From Gp6-AA40 sp050742535 (GTDB lineage Bacteria > Acidobacteriota > Vicinamibacteria > Vicinamibacterales > UBA2999), in NCBI GenBank assembly GCA_050742535.1, contig JBOGIQ010000025.1:1-31718 (forward strand): 31,718 nt of DNA, given 5' to 3'. Under the pieces are notes generated by a model. That model was not told where the DNA came from, made no database searches, and saw only the letters and a list, made by a program, of their open reading frames with translations. The stretch's first letter is position 1; the number at the start of each line of letters is the position of its first letter. The position numbers were made by a program, and so were the translations under genes. This document shows, one piece after another, positions 24,146 through 31,718 of this stretch.

Positions 24146-27100
24146 TCAATCGACCTTGCCGCGCTCGAGCATCTGGCGGGCGTGCCAGGCGACGAGCACC
24201 GGTTTCTGGTTGAGGATGACGGCGAGATCGGCGGCCGTCGCGCCGTCCGCCGGCGCCCAGTTCAGCTGCTGATCCGCCGGCGCGGCACCTGGCGGCTCCG
24301 TCACGAACGGCACCGAGAGATCGATCACGTGCCGTCCAGTCATGTCCACGTGTGCCCATGCCAGATTCGACCAGCGGTCATCGCTCTGCATGTTTGCCGG
24401 CGGTGCCTGTTCGTCGAGTCCCAGGCGGGGCTCACCGATCGCCTCCTGCAGCACGAAGAACCATCCGAGCTTGTCCGCCGCCAGGCTCATGCGGGCCGTC
24501 ACAGTCTCCGCCAGCGACGGATCGCCTCGAACCTCGTCCAGCGAAAGGGCAAAGCCGACGAACAGCACATCTGGAGGCACCGACGCCGTGAAGAGTGGGT
24601 ACGCGATGTGAGGGTCGGCGACGCCCGTCAAGGCCCGTTCGCCCAGTTCGTCGTGCAGCGCGAGCTCGTTCGGATGCTGTGGATCCGTGCTCCAGCGGGC
24701 GCGCTGCGCGTAGATCATCGTGTTCGGGTACCGTTTGAGCAGATCACCGCGCAGCACGAGCACCACCCGGTCGCTCGACGCATCGCGGCCGTCGTTCGCA
24801 TTGCTGCCGATGGCTCGATCCAGCGTCCATTCATGCAGCGGCTTGATGTCCTTCAATGCGCGCGCCCGTGCCACCGGGTCAACGCCATGCATCGGCACGT
24901 TCGAGACGTCCCAGAATTGCCGGAGCGGAGAACCGCGGGAGTCGGTGGGGTACTCGCTCCAGAGCAGCTCGCGCATCAGCTCGTGGTTCGCTCCTGCCAT
25001 GAACGCCTCGATGAATGCCTCGTTCGTGAGCATCAGCGAGATGGTGTTTGGCGGAACGAGACTGAGGTTCGGGACCAGGAGATCCTCCGAAAGGTCGCGC
25101 AGCGGTGCGTACAGGGCATCCTTGATGTCGGGATACGCGAAGACCGTCGAGACGTGCGGCGCCTGATCTGGAACGGGCGGGTCGACGTACGCGTCGCGAA
25201 CGTAATCGGTGAGCCCCTTGCCGCCGATGCGAATGAGGTGTGCGGCGCGCCGTGGATATGCAGACGACGGGGCGCAGGCCTCCATGAGGACCGCGTGCGC
25301 ACCGGCGATGTCCAGACGTGGGCGGTCGGGGGCGGGCGCGACCCGCGCCGACACCAGCTTGACGAAGTCCTTCTGGGCGCGCTCGAAGTCCGTCGACGCG
25401 CGGCGTGTCACGCCTCGCGCGACGACTGCGCGGAGAGGCCGGCGAAGGGGGCGGACGTCGGCGACGGCGACCCGGGACGGGGGAGCCGTCAGCGCGAACA
25501 GCTGCGGCGGCTGCCGGCTGATCGTCGCCGGTGTCAGCCCCTCGAGCCGCACCATCGAGGGTGCGTCGCGCCGGACTGCGCTGGTGACGCTTTCAACCGT
25601 CGGACCTCCAGGACGAGGCACGTGTGGAGCGGCCGAGGCACGCTGGTCATTGGCGGCCGTGGCGAAGAGGGCGGCGCCGGCGCGGCGCTCAACGGCCGGG
25701 AGCGTTCGTTTCATGAACGGACCGCGCGGGCGCGTGATGCGGCGAAACGCCACGCTCACCGACGCATCCGGCATCCGGCTCTCGTGCAGCGATGCCTTGA
25801 TCGTCCGCGAGGTTCCCCGCACGCGTGAGAACGCCGGGCCGAAGAACGCCAGCGTGCGCTCGTGCGACAGGGGCCGGACATGCTTGTCGAAGCTCTTTTG
25901 CGCCGCCGCCTGCGCAAACCGAAGGAGTGCGGCTCGCTGGTTGGCCGCCAGGACCTCGCCGACCTGCTCCCACGCGATCTTCTTGAAATGTTCCTGGTGT
26001 TCGCGCACGACGCGCGCGCCAAGTCCTCCGGCCGCGCGAAGGCGCGGATCGAGGTTGAGCGCATGAATCCAGCTGAGCATCGCGTCCGGGTCGACACGAT
26101 CGACCAGCGCGTGCCAGCCACCGACCAGCGGGGGCGCAACCACCGGATCCGTCACCCCGTCCGCTTGCGCGTCGGCGGGAAGATTGACGATCACAGCCGC
26201 TTGCCGTGGGAACTCGCTGACCTCCGAGACGGGTCCGGATGGTCGTGGCGTCATCGTCGGCGCCTTCAGCGCGCCCTCGAGCCCAACCACATGGGCCGCG
26301 TCGCTTGCGGCGCTGCTCGACGCCGGTACGTCCGGCATCCCGAATCCGGGCGCGGAAATGTCCATTCCGCGTACGCCCACGCGCGGATCCACCGGGCGTG
26401 GCGCGATGCGCTGCACCAGGTCCTCGAAGTCGCCTCCGGGACCGGTCCGGAATGACCACTGGTAGTAGATCGGGAACTCGGGGTCGCCGAGCCACGAGGG
26501 GGTCAGCGCGGACTCGGTGGCGTCGTCGATCGGCAGCCCAAGGCCGGCCTTGCGGCCGACTTCGAATGTCGGCACGACGAACGCGTGATAGCGGGTATTG
26601 GGGGCGAGCCGGCGTGGCGAGACGAGGCGTGCGATCCCGCTGTCCGGTGAAACCGACAACCGTGCGTCCAGTGCGGCCAGATCCGGCGCTGCATCTCCGA
26701 CATTTCCGGCGATCTGTACGTGCGCCCACGCCCACAGCTGATCGGCCGGTGGAAAAAACGAGCCGGCGTCCGCTGCGGTGATTCGCACGGAAATCAGTGG
26801 ACGGTCGGCTCCATGGTTCCGGGCGAACTCATCCTCGCTCAGGACGAGGAGCGTCATCCACGGTACGAGCCGGTGGTCCGCCGGCGGTGCCGGCGTGTAT
26901 CGGGTACAGAAGTCCTCATCGTAGAACTCGACGAATGCGAGGTAATTCGGCTCGAAGTCTGTGACGCCGCTCCGAGGCTCGGTGCGCACGATCTGGTCCG
27001 GATCGATGCCGATCACGTCGCCAGGACCCATCAGCTTGAAGACCTGCTCAATGGGCGGATGCGTGGTCGTGCCGTCGTTGAGGGCGGCGGAGACGGTGAT

Positions 27101-27193
27101 TTCGACGCGGCTCGCCGCGGTCGCGGCCGTGGTGATCCCGCGGGCGGCTCCGCGGCGCAGCCATGGCAGGAACGTGTAACGCGCAAGGGCCAT
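24146..27193 (-). CDS. Large-locus protein F: 1015-aa protein of unknown function
   Basis: Its ATG (27193-27191) overlaps the upstream stop by 1 nt (TGATG), a sign of translational coupling. Residues 1-165 carry the most conserved-looking part: ARYTFLPWLRRGAARGI, then LMGPGDVIGIDPDQIVRTEP (54-73), EPNYLAFVEFYDEDFCTRYT (81-100), RLVPWMTLLVLSEDEFAR (108-125) and PPADQLWAWAHVQIAG (148-163). The invariant-looking Trp, Pro and acidic positions suggest a compact beta-rich domain. A central basic, Ala/Pro-rich stretch (about residues 490-620) looks like a linker, with helix-rich segments on either side. I do not recognise an enzyme family. Its place between the DUF6603-like protein and the coiled-coil protein suggests a subunit of the same assembly. 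Confidence 0.55.
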   Translation of the reverse strand: MALARYTFLPWLRRGAARGITTAATAASRVEITVSAALNDGTTTHPPIEQVFKLMGPGDVIGIDPDQIVRTEPRSGVTDFEPNYLAFVEFYDEDFCTRYTPAPPADHRLVPWMTLLVLSEDEFARNHGADRPLISVRITAADAGSFFPPADQLWAWAHVQIAGNVGDAAPDLAALDARLSVSPDSGIARLVSPRRLAPNTRYHAFVVPTFEVGRKAGLGLPIDDATESALTPSWLGDPEFPIYYQWSFRTGPGGDFEDLVQRIAPRPVDPRVGVRGMDISAPGFGMPDVPASSSAASDAAHVVGLEGALKAPTMTPRPSGPVSEVSEFPRQAAVIVNLPADAQADGVTDPVVAPPLVGGWHALVDRVDPDAMLSWIHALNLDPRLRAAGGLGARVVREHQEHFKKIAWEQVGEVLAANQRAALLRFAQAAAQKSFDKHVRPLSHERTLAFFGPAFSRVRGTSRTIKASLHESRMPDASVSVAFRRITRPRGPFMKRTLPAVERRAGAALFATAANDQRASAAPHVPRPGGPTVESVTSAVRRDAPSMVRLEGLTPATISRQPPQLFALTAPPSRVAVADVRPLRRPLRAVVARGVTRRASTDFERAQKDFVKLVSARVAPAPDRPRLDIAGAHAVLMEACAPSSAYPRRAAHLIRIGGKGLTDYVRDAYVDPPVPDQAPHVSTVFAYPDIKDALYAPLRDLSEDLLVPNLSLVPPNTISLMLTNEAFIEAFMAGANHELMRELLWSEYPTDSRGSPLRQFWDVSNVPMHGVDPVARARALKDIKPLHEWTLDRAIGSNANDGRDASSDRVVLVLRGDLLKRYPNTMIYAQRARWSTDPQHPNELALHDELGERALTGVADPHIAYPLFTASVPPDVLFVGFALSLDEVRGDPSLAETVTARMSLAADKLGWFFVLQEAIGEPRLGLDEQAPPANMQSDDRWSNLAWAHVDMTGRHVIDLSVPFVTEPPGAAPADQQLNWAPADGATAADLAVILNQKPVLVAWHARQMLERGKVD

Positions 27194-30100
27194 CAGGCGG
27201 CGACCTCTGAACGCTCGATCACCTGGAGCCGGCCGGCCAGTCGCCGATCGTCGCGGACGAGTGTCTTCATCCGCTGCGCCGCGGCCGCTTCACTGGAAAA
27301 CACCAGATCGACGTGCGGCTCGAGCGTGTCGACGGTGGCGATGACGAATGTCTCTGCCGGCATCGTGACACTTGGCGTTCCGAGTCCGGTCGGGGTTTTC
27401 CGCGTCGCACTGCCCGGCGACTTTGCCGCCGCCGACATTCCGATGAGCTGATCCAGGATCCCATCACGGACTTTCAGCACCCGTGGTTTCCTCGGCTTGC
27501 GCAGGTAGATCACCTCGTAGGCGACGTCGGCGTGCCGTTCGAAGTCGGCCTGCGGGCCGGCCATTTCGATCTCGATCCCCGCTGTGAAGTGCTCGAAAGG
27601 CCGGCGGGACAGTTTCTCGTCATCGCTCATGTCGAGATACTGCGCCGCCGCGAACAAATCGGTGCGCGGGCGCACGCGCTGTACCTCACCACCGATGGTG
27701 ACGTCGACGATGGTGACGCTGGTGGCGTCCTCGATGCGTGCGGGGCCGAGCCGCTGAATGGGAACGCCGAGCGGAGCGACGTTCTGCACAATGGCAAACG
27801 TTCCCATCGGGGGTACCAGGACGCCTGCATCGCCTGACACCTCGCGGAGCGCAACACCGCGCCGCAGTGTGGATACCGCGACCCAGTTGCCGGCCTCCCG
27901 GAGCGCCGCGTCGATCAGCGGCAGCACGCTGACCAGCCGCTGCAGCTGGCGAATGATGTCGCCGAGCGTGACGTCGAAGCTGGCGGATACCGTGACCGTG
28001 AAGACGAAACCGATCTCGAATGACCCGCGCCCGCGCGCCCGCCACGGGCCTGGACCTTCGAGCACGAGCTCCAGCCTGATCGAGAACAGCGTCGATCCGC
28101 CGGCGCGGACGGCGACGGATCCGACGACCTCGGCGATGAACCGGAAGGGCACGAACTGCAGCAGAGCGTCGAGGCTCAGGAACCCTTCGACGCTGAACGC
28201 GCTGACGCCGTAATACAGCTCGAGCTTCGTTCCAAACTGCTGCGTATTCGAGGTGAACGCGAAGTAGCACTCGCCGCGCAGGCGGGGGTTCCCGTCGAAG
28301 ATCGAAATCGTCAGCCGGTCGAGTGGCGGCAGATCCATCGGGGGCGGAGTGAACGCGGGATGGAAACCGCCGACAGTGCCGAGAATGTTGGCGTTCTCGC
28401 CGCCCCAATAGAAGCGGACGGCCATGTCTCCGGTCAGCGCCATCGTGAGGAGCCGCGAATCGTACAGCGTCGCGTCGAGCGAAAACTGTTTCTTGTCGAA
28501 ATCGATCTGTCCGACGAAGTTGACCTGCAGCGTGAGCAGCGGCTCCTCAACCGGCGGCGCCGCGATCCGCAGGACGCCGAGGATGACGATCGTGAAGCCC
28601 GGGATCTCGAGGATCAGGCCAATCTCGAGCGTCGCCAGCGGCGGCGTTCCCCATCCGATCTTTGCCATCGGCCCGACCAGGTAGCGTCCCTCCGCTGACG
28701 GAAAGAGCCGCTTCAGATCCGCGATGATGCGCGGCGCCTCGGTCACGACGTTCTTCGGAAAGAGCACCGACTCGAGCGACCCGTCGCGGAGCGCGGTCCG
28801 CAGCTGATCGCGCATGATGGTGCGGTTGACGCCGAGCAGACCGCCGACGCCGACGAGTACGAACCCGAAGCCAAGCTGAATGGGGGAAAACTCGGCGCTG
28901 ATGATGATCGTCAGACCGAAACCCTTACCGTCCTTGTCCCCCGTGTTCAGGATGCCGACGGCCTTGACGTGGATCTGATCGCCGAACTTGAGTTCCAGCG
29001 CGCCGGCGTACTCGCCCGCGCCGCGATCCGCGCGGAGGAAGCCGCCGCCGGTGAACCCGCCGCCACTGACGGAGAGGCCGATCGATTCAGGCGGCGCGAA
29101 CGCCAATTGCAGATCGACGGTGCCGAGGAGCGGTTCACGATCGGGCGGCAGCGCGTGTAGCTCGTCTTCGGTGTAGCGAATGGCGAGCACCGCAAACCCG
29201 AAGTCTCCGACGAGGAACTCGATGGGACCGAGACGGCCCTTGAGGGTCGTCCCCACCTTGAGCTCGACCTGTGGCTGCGACGCCGGGCCCGGTCTTTCGC
29301 GCAGCACCACATGCGCATCCCGCAGCTCCGCAACAACGAGCGGCAGACGGAACGGTATCGTGAAGTCGAGCCCCGCGGATCCATTGATGCGAAACCCGCC
29401 CTTGCTCGACCAGCTCAGCTCGAGTGCGAACGGGATCTCGATGCCCTCACTGCCACTTCGGCTCTTGACGAACCCGTCGGCGTCGCCGAGCGAGATGAGA
29501 ATCCGGCCCCCTTCGCTGCCCGCCGGCTCGCTGCCCAGCTTGAGCGCGACCCGGACGTCGGGTTCGGCCGGCGGTCCGCTGATCGACAGGCCGAGCGACG
29601 CCTGCGATACCTCGACGCGAGAGCCGCCCTCGGACCCGAAGAGCCGCAGCGGCCCGGTCCCTGTCCGGACCAGCGTCACGTCGATACCGCTGTCGACCTG
29701 TCCAGACAGCCACCGCGCGCCCTGCGGGGCGATGATCAGAGCCGCTGGCACGGCCGTCAGCGCGGCTTTCGCCTGCAACGTCACCGCTGGGGCGATGGGC
29801 ACGCTCAGTTCGGCGCCGCCGCGAAGGATGGGCCTGAGGGCAAGGGCGGTGATGCGATCCTCGGCAGCGGCCGCGGCGGGGACGATGTCGATTCCGAATT
29901 CGTAGACGATCGCGTCACGCGGCGAGATGGCCTGCAGGAACTGGAGACGGAGCGCCTCTTCGTCGGCCTCCAGCCGCCAGTCTCCTGCCGGCACTGCGCT
30001 CGCGAGCGCATCGTCCAGCGGCGTCAGCCGCGCGGCGACGCGGTTTGCCCGAAAGACGTCGGCCAGTGCGGCCAGGAGCTCGCGGTGATCCAGTGGGTCG

Positions 30101-30699
30101 GTGGCGTGCCCCCATGCGTAGGCCTCGCTGAATGCCCGGCTCGGGTCGGTGATGACCACCATGACCCGATTCCAGTCGACCACGGTACGCCGGTAGCGCC
30201 TGCGATGTGGAGCCGCCGGATCGACCTGTTCGTAGCGGACGGCACGGAACAGGCGGAGGATGAAATAGACATGAGGCGCGTGGATCTTCACGTAGCGCTC
30301 GAGCATGTCGTCCAGCACATGCCGTCCGACATCCTTCCAGAACTCCGCATCGTCGAGCGGCGCGGCCAGCCCGGTCAGGTCCGAGAGCTCGAGATCGGCG
30401 ATGCCGCGGAACACGCGTTGCGCCGCGGCGCCCAGGCCCTGGAGCTGTTCCGGTGACGGCGACGACTCCGGTGTCGCGAGCGCCTCGCGAACCGCGTCGG
30501 CTTCCACCATGAACTCGTCGATCAGGGTCGTGACGCCGGCGCGTTCGCGCAGACGATCGAACACGTCGAGGTCGAGGGACACGTCCCAACCGTAGCTGTA
30601 GAAGAGGAACTCGAGCTCGTCGCGTCCGGCAAAACTGCGCCGCAGCGGCTCGAGAAAGTCGCGCAGCGCCAGAAGAAGGGTCGCCAGCTCGTTGCGCAT
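27193..30699 (-). CDS. Large-locus protein G: DUF6603-like beta-rich protein
   Basis: A 1168-aa protein starting at the ATG at 30699-30697, 5 nt after the upstream stop. Residues 1-250 are helical (MRNELATLLLALRDFLEPLR onward). Residues about 290-910 are a long run of amphipathic beta-strands rich in Gly and aliphatic residues, e.g. SIGLSVSGGGFTGGGFLRAD, LGFGFVLVGVGGLLGVNRT, LEIGLILEIPGFTIVILGVL, then VEGFLSLDALLQFVPFRFIA and LEGPGPWRARGRGSFEIGF. These blocks, especially G-x-GF-L-GVGGL-G-NR, match my recollection of DUF6603, an uncharacterised domain of bacteria and fungi. Residues 915-1168 contain DLFAAAQYLDMSDDEKLSRR and a Pro/Thr-rich linker before a final small domain. The hydrophobic strands may be miscalled as membrane helices. 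No signal peptide. Function unknown; the domain name is moderately certain. Confidence 0.6.
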   Translation of the reverse strand: MRNELATLLLALRDFLEPLRRSFAGRDELEFLFYSYGWDVSLDLDVFDRLRERAGVTTLIDEFMVEADAVREALATPESSPSPEQLQGLGAAAQRVFRGIADLELSDLTGLAAPLDDAEFWKDVGRHVLDDMLERYVKIHAPHVYFILRLFRAVRYEQVDPAAPHRRRYRRTVVDWNRVMVVITDPSRAFSEAYAWGHATDPLDHRELLAALADVFRANRVAARLTPLDDALASAVPAGDWRLEADEEALRLQFLQAISPRDAIVYEFGIDIVPAAAAAEDRITALALRPILRGGAELSVPIAPAVTLQAKAALTAVPAALIIAPQGARWLSGQVDSGIDVTLVRTGTGPLRLFGSEGGSRVEVSQASLGLSISGPPAEPDVRVALKLGSEPAGSEGGRILISLGDADGFVKSRSGSEGIEIPFALELSWSSKGGFRINGSAGLDFTIPFRLPLVVAELRDAHVVLRERPGPASQPQVELKVGTTLKGRLGPIEFLVGDFGFAVLAIRYTEDELHALPPDREPLLGTVDLQLAFAPPESIGLSVSGGGFTGGGFLRADRGAGEYAGALELKFGDQIHVKAVGILNTGDKDGKGFGLTIIISAEFSPIQLGFGFVLVGVGGLLGVNRTIMRDQLRTALRDGSLESVLFPKNVVTEAPRIIADLKRLFPSAEGRYLVGPMAKIGWGTPPLATLEIGLILEIPGFTIVILGVLRIAAPPVEEPLLTLQVNFVGQIDFDKKQFSLDATLYDSRLLTMALTGDMAVRFYWGGENANILGTVGGFHPAFTPPPMDLPPLDRLTISIFDGNPRLRGECYFAFTSNTQQFGTKLELYYGVSAFSVEGFLSLDALLQFVPFRFIAEVVGSVAVRAGGSTLFSIRLELVLEGPGPWRARGRGSFEIGFVFTVTVSASFDVTLGDIIRQLQRLVSVLPLIDAALREAGNWVAVSTLRRGVALREVSGDAGVLVPPMGTFAIVQNVAPLGVPIQRLGPARIEDATSVTIVDVTIGGEVQRVRPRTDLFAAAQYLDMSDDEKLSRRPFEHFTAGIEIEMAGPQADFERHADVAYEVIYLRKPRKPRVLKVRDGILDQLIGMSAAAKSPGSATRKTPTGLGTPSVTMPAETFVIATVDTLEPHVDLVFSSEAAAAQRMKTLVRDDRRLAGRLQVIERSEVAA

Positions 30700-30704
30700 G
30701 CGCG

Positions 30705-31718
30705 TCAGATGTCCGGTGTCCGTTCGAGCACGAGGTCAGCAAACTGTTCCATGACGATGGCTCGCGCCTTTCCGGGGTGAATGATGCCCTTGGCCCAGAG
30801 CGTGCGAATCATGCACGGCGTGAGACCGGCGCGGAGCAGCGTCTCGTCGATGATCTTGTTCGCATCGAACAGCACGAAGTTCGTATGGCTTCTGATCAAT
30901 CGGACTCCGTCCTCGAAGCCTTCCGTGAACGCGTCGAGATTGAAGATCAGATTGAACGACGTCGTTGCCGGGAATCCGATTTCAGTGTCGTACAGCTTCT
31001 GCATGTCGGTGCCGAGGTCGATGTCCACTTCGGTGGGGAAGTTCTTTTTCAGGGTGCGCGCCATGACCCAGAGCGACACCGCCCACTGCCGCACCGCCAC
31101 GATCTTTCCGACTTGCTTCGTCCGCTCGAGAGCGTTGGCGAACTCGGCGAGGTAATTGTGAAAAATCTCGCCGACGAATTGGATGAGCGTGATGTACGGG
31201 AGCGCGCGGGTCAGATGAACCAACAGGCCCGTCGTTCTCCAGGATGCACCAGCAACCATCGAACGGGAGAGGAGCGACCCTTCCGGGAATTTTGCCCCCA
31301 CCCAGACGACGGCTTTCTCGAAAATCCCGCCCGGGTCGTCGCCGAGCACGTCGAGAATGTCCATGATGGTGTCGATCGGCTTCGGCATCCCATAGAAGGT
31401 CAGGTCGGTGAGGCTCGGCGTATCGGGTCCGGCATGCAGCTTCAGCGCGCGCACCGCGGCGTCGATCTCGTCAACGCTCGTGTTGGGCATTGACTTGACG
31501 AGGTCCACCAGCTGCGCAAAGCGTTCGCACTCCAGCGCTTCGGTGTCCTGCGGCAGAGGCTCGTAGACCGTCTTGTCGAACGGCAGATCGATGCCGAGCG
31601 CCGCGCTTTGCGCCGCCCGATCCGGGCCCAGTGCAGCCCCGGGGGAATCCACGGCCAAATCATCGAGGAGGAAGAGCTCGTCCGCCGCAAACGTCAGCGG
31701 ATGCTCGGTGAACAGGTC
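30705..31718 (-). CDS. Large-locus protein H, partial: N-terminus beyond the window
   Basis: The frame is open through the right edge of the window, giving at least 337 residues before the stop at 30707-30705. A TTG at 31658 could be taken as a start, but protein-like sequence continues upstream of it to the edge (DLFTEHPLTFAADELFLLDD), so the true start is outside. The visible part is mainly helical: SRSMVAGASWRTTGLLVHLT, LPYITLIQFVGEIFHNYLAE, RQWAVSLWVMARTLKKNFPT. It ends in LVLERTPDI. One moderately hydrophobic segment (ALPYITLIQFVGEIF) is probably a buried helix rather than a membrane span. I recognise no family. It precedes the DUF6603-like gene by 5 nt and belongs to the same operon. 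Confidence 0.5.
   Translation of the reverse strand, partial: DLFTEHPLTFAADELFLLDDLAVDSPGAALGPDRAAQSAALGIDLPFDKTVYEPLPQDTEALECERFAQLVDLVKSMPNTSVDEIDAAVRALKLHAGPDTPSLTDLTFYGMPKPIDTIMDILDVLGDDPGGIFEKAVVWVGAKFPEGSLLSRSMVAGASWRTTGLLVHLTRALPYITLIQFVGEIFHNYLAEFANALERTKQVGKIVAVRQWAVSLWVMARTLKKNFPTEVDIDLGTDMQKLYDTEIGFPATTSFNLIFNLDAFTEGFEDGVRLIRSHTNFVLFDANKIIDETLLRAGLTPCMIRTLWAKGIIHPGKARAIVMEQFADLVLERTPDI

Noticed and set aside
31656..31658. TTG as start of protein H
   Set aside because: Protein-like reading continues upstream to the window edge, so the gene is cut, not started, here.
5357..31718. Direct assignment to a contractile injection system or Tc-toxin locus
   Set aside because: No sheath, tube, baseplate, AAA+ ATPase, TcA/B/C or eCIS-core sequence is recognisable in the window; giant proteins and a lysozyme-like motif alone are not enough.
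1..31718. CRISPR arrays, rRNA genes, riboswitches
   Set aside because: No regularly spaced repeats, rRNA sequence or recognisable riboswitch core was seen on either strand.

Overview
The window is GC-rich bacterial DNA. It probably comes from an Acidobacteriota member, perhaps of the Vicinamibacteria. The best clue is a TIGR03435-family secreted protein (3975-4814, minus), a family greatly expanded in soil Acidobacteria. The taxonomic call is an inference.

Left part (1-5170): a graveyard of accessory DNA. In order it holds the start of an IS21-type transposase; a HigB/HigA-like toxin-antitoxin pair whose toxin lacks a normal start codon; an MNT nucleotidyltransferase plus HEPN pair eroded at both ends; a truncated Asp/Arg-repeat gene I associate with integrative elements; an intact tRNA-Ser(GGA) with a readable promoter; the 3' half of a decayed tRNA-Asn; a frameshifted tyrosine integrase; a frameshifted SIR2-like gene; an unassigned gene fragment; the TIGR03435 gene; and one more decayed fragment. 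The tRNA-Asn scar next to the 3' end of an integrase is the usual footprint of a tRNA-targeted integrative element.

Right part (5357-31718, 26.4 kb, continuing past the window): two convergent, tightly packed operons of very large proteins. The plus operon has three genes (583, 2038 and 1434 aa; 4-nt overlap, then 8-nt gap). The minus operon has five genes (H, partial, at least 338 aa; then 1168, 1015, 1596 and 588 aa; gaps of 5, -1, 17 and 4 nt). The operons end 32 bp apart. Only two proteins give domain hints. The first plus-strand protein has a GH46 chitosanase/lysozyme-like catalytic motif. The 1168-aa minus-strand protein resembles DUF6603. The 2038-aa protein joins a beta-rich N-terminal half, about 570 residues of helix or coiled coil, and a hydrophobic beta-rich end whose last module parallels one in the DUF6603-like protein. 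That resemblance links the two operons.

I see no obvious signal peptides on the complete large proteins, and no recognisable sheath, tube, baseplate, ATPase, regulator or secretion gene. My reading is one coordinated, uncharacterised system making a large multi-protein assembly, with a wall- or polysaccharide-cutting subunit. Its function cannot be read from the sequence.
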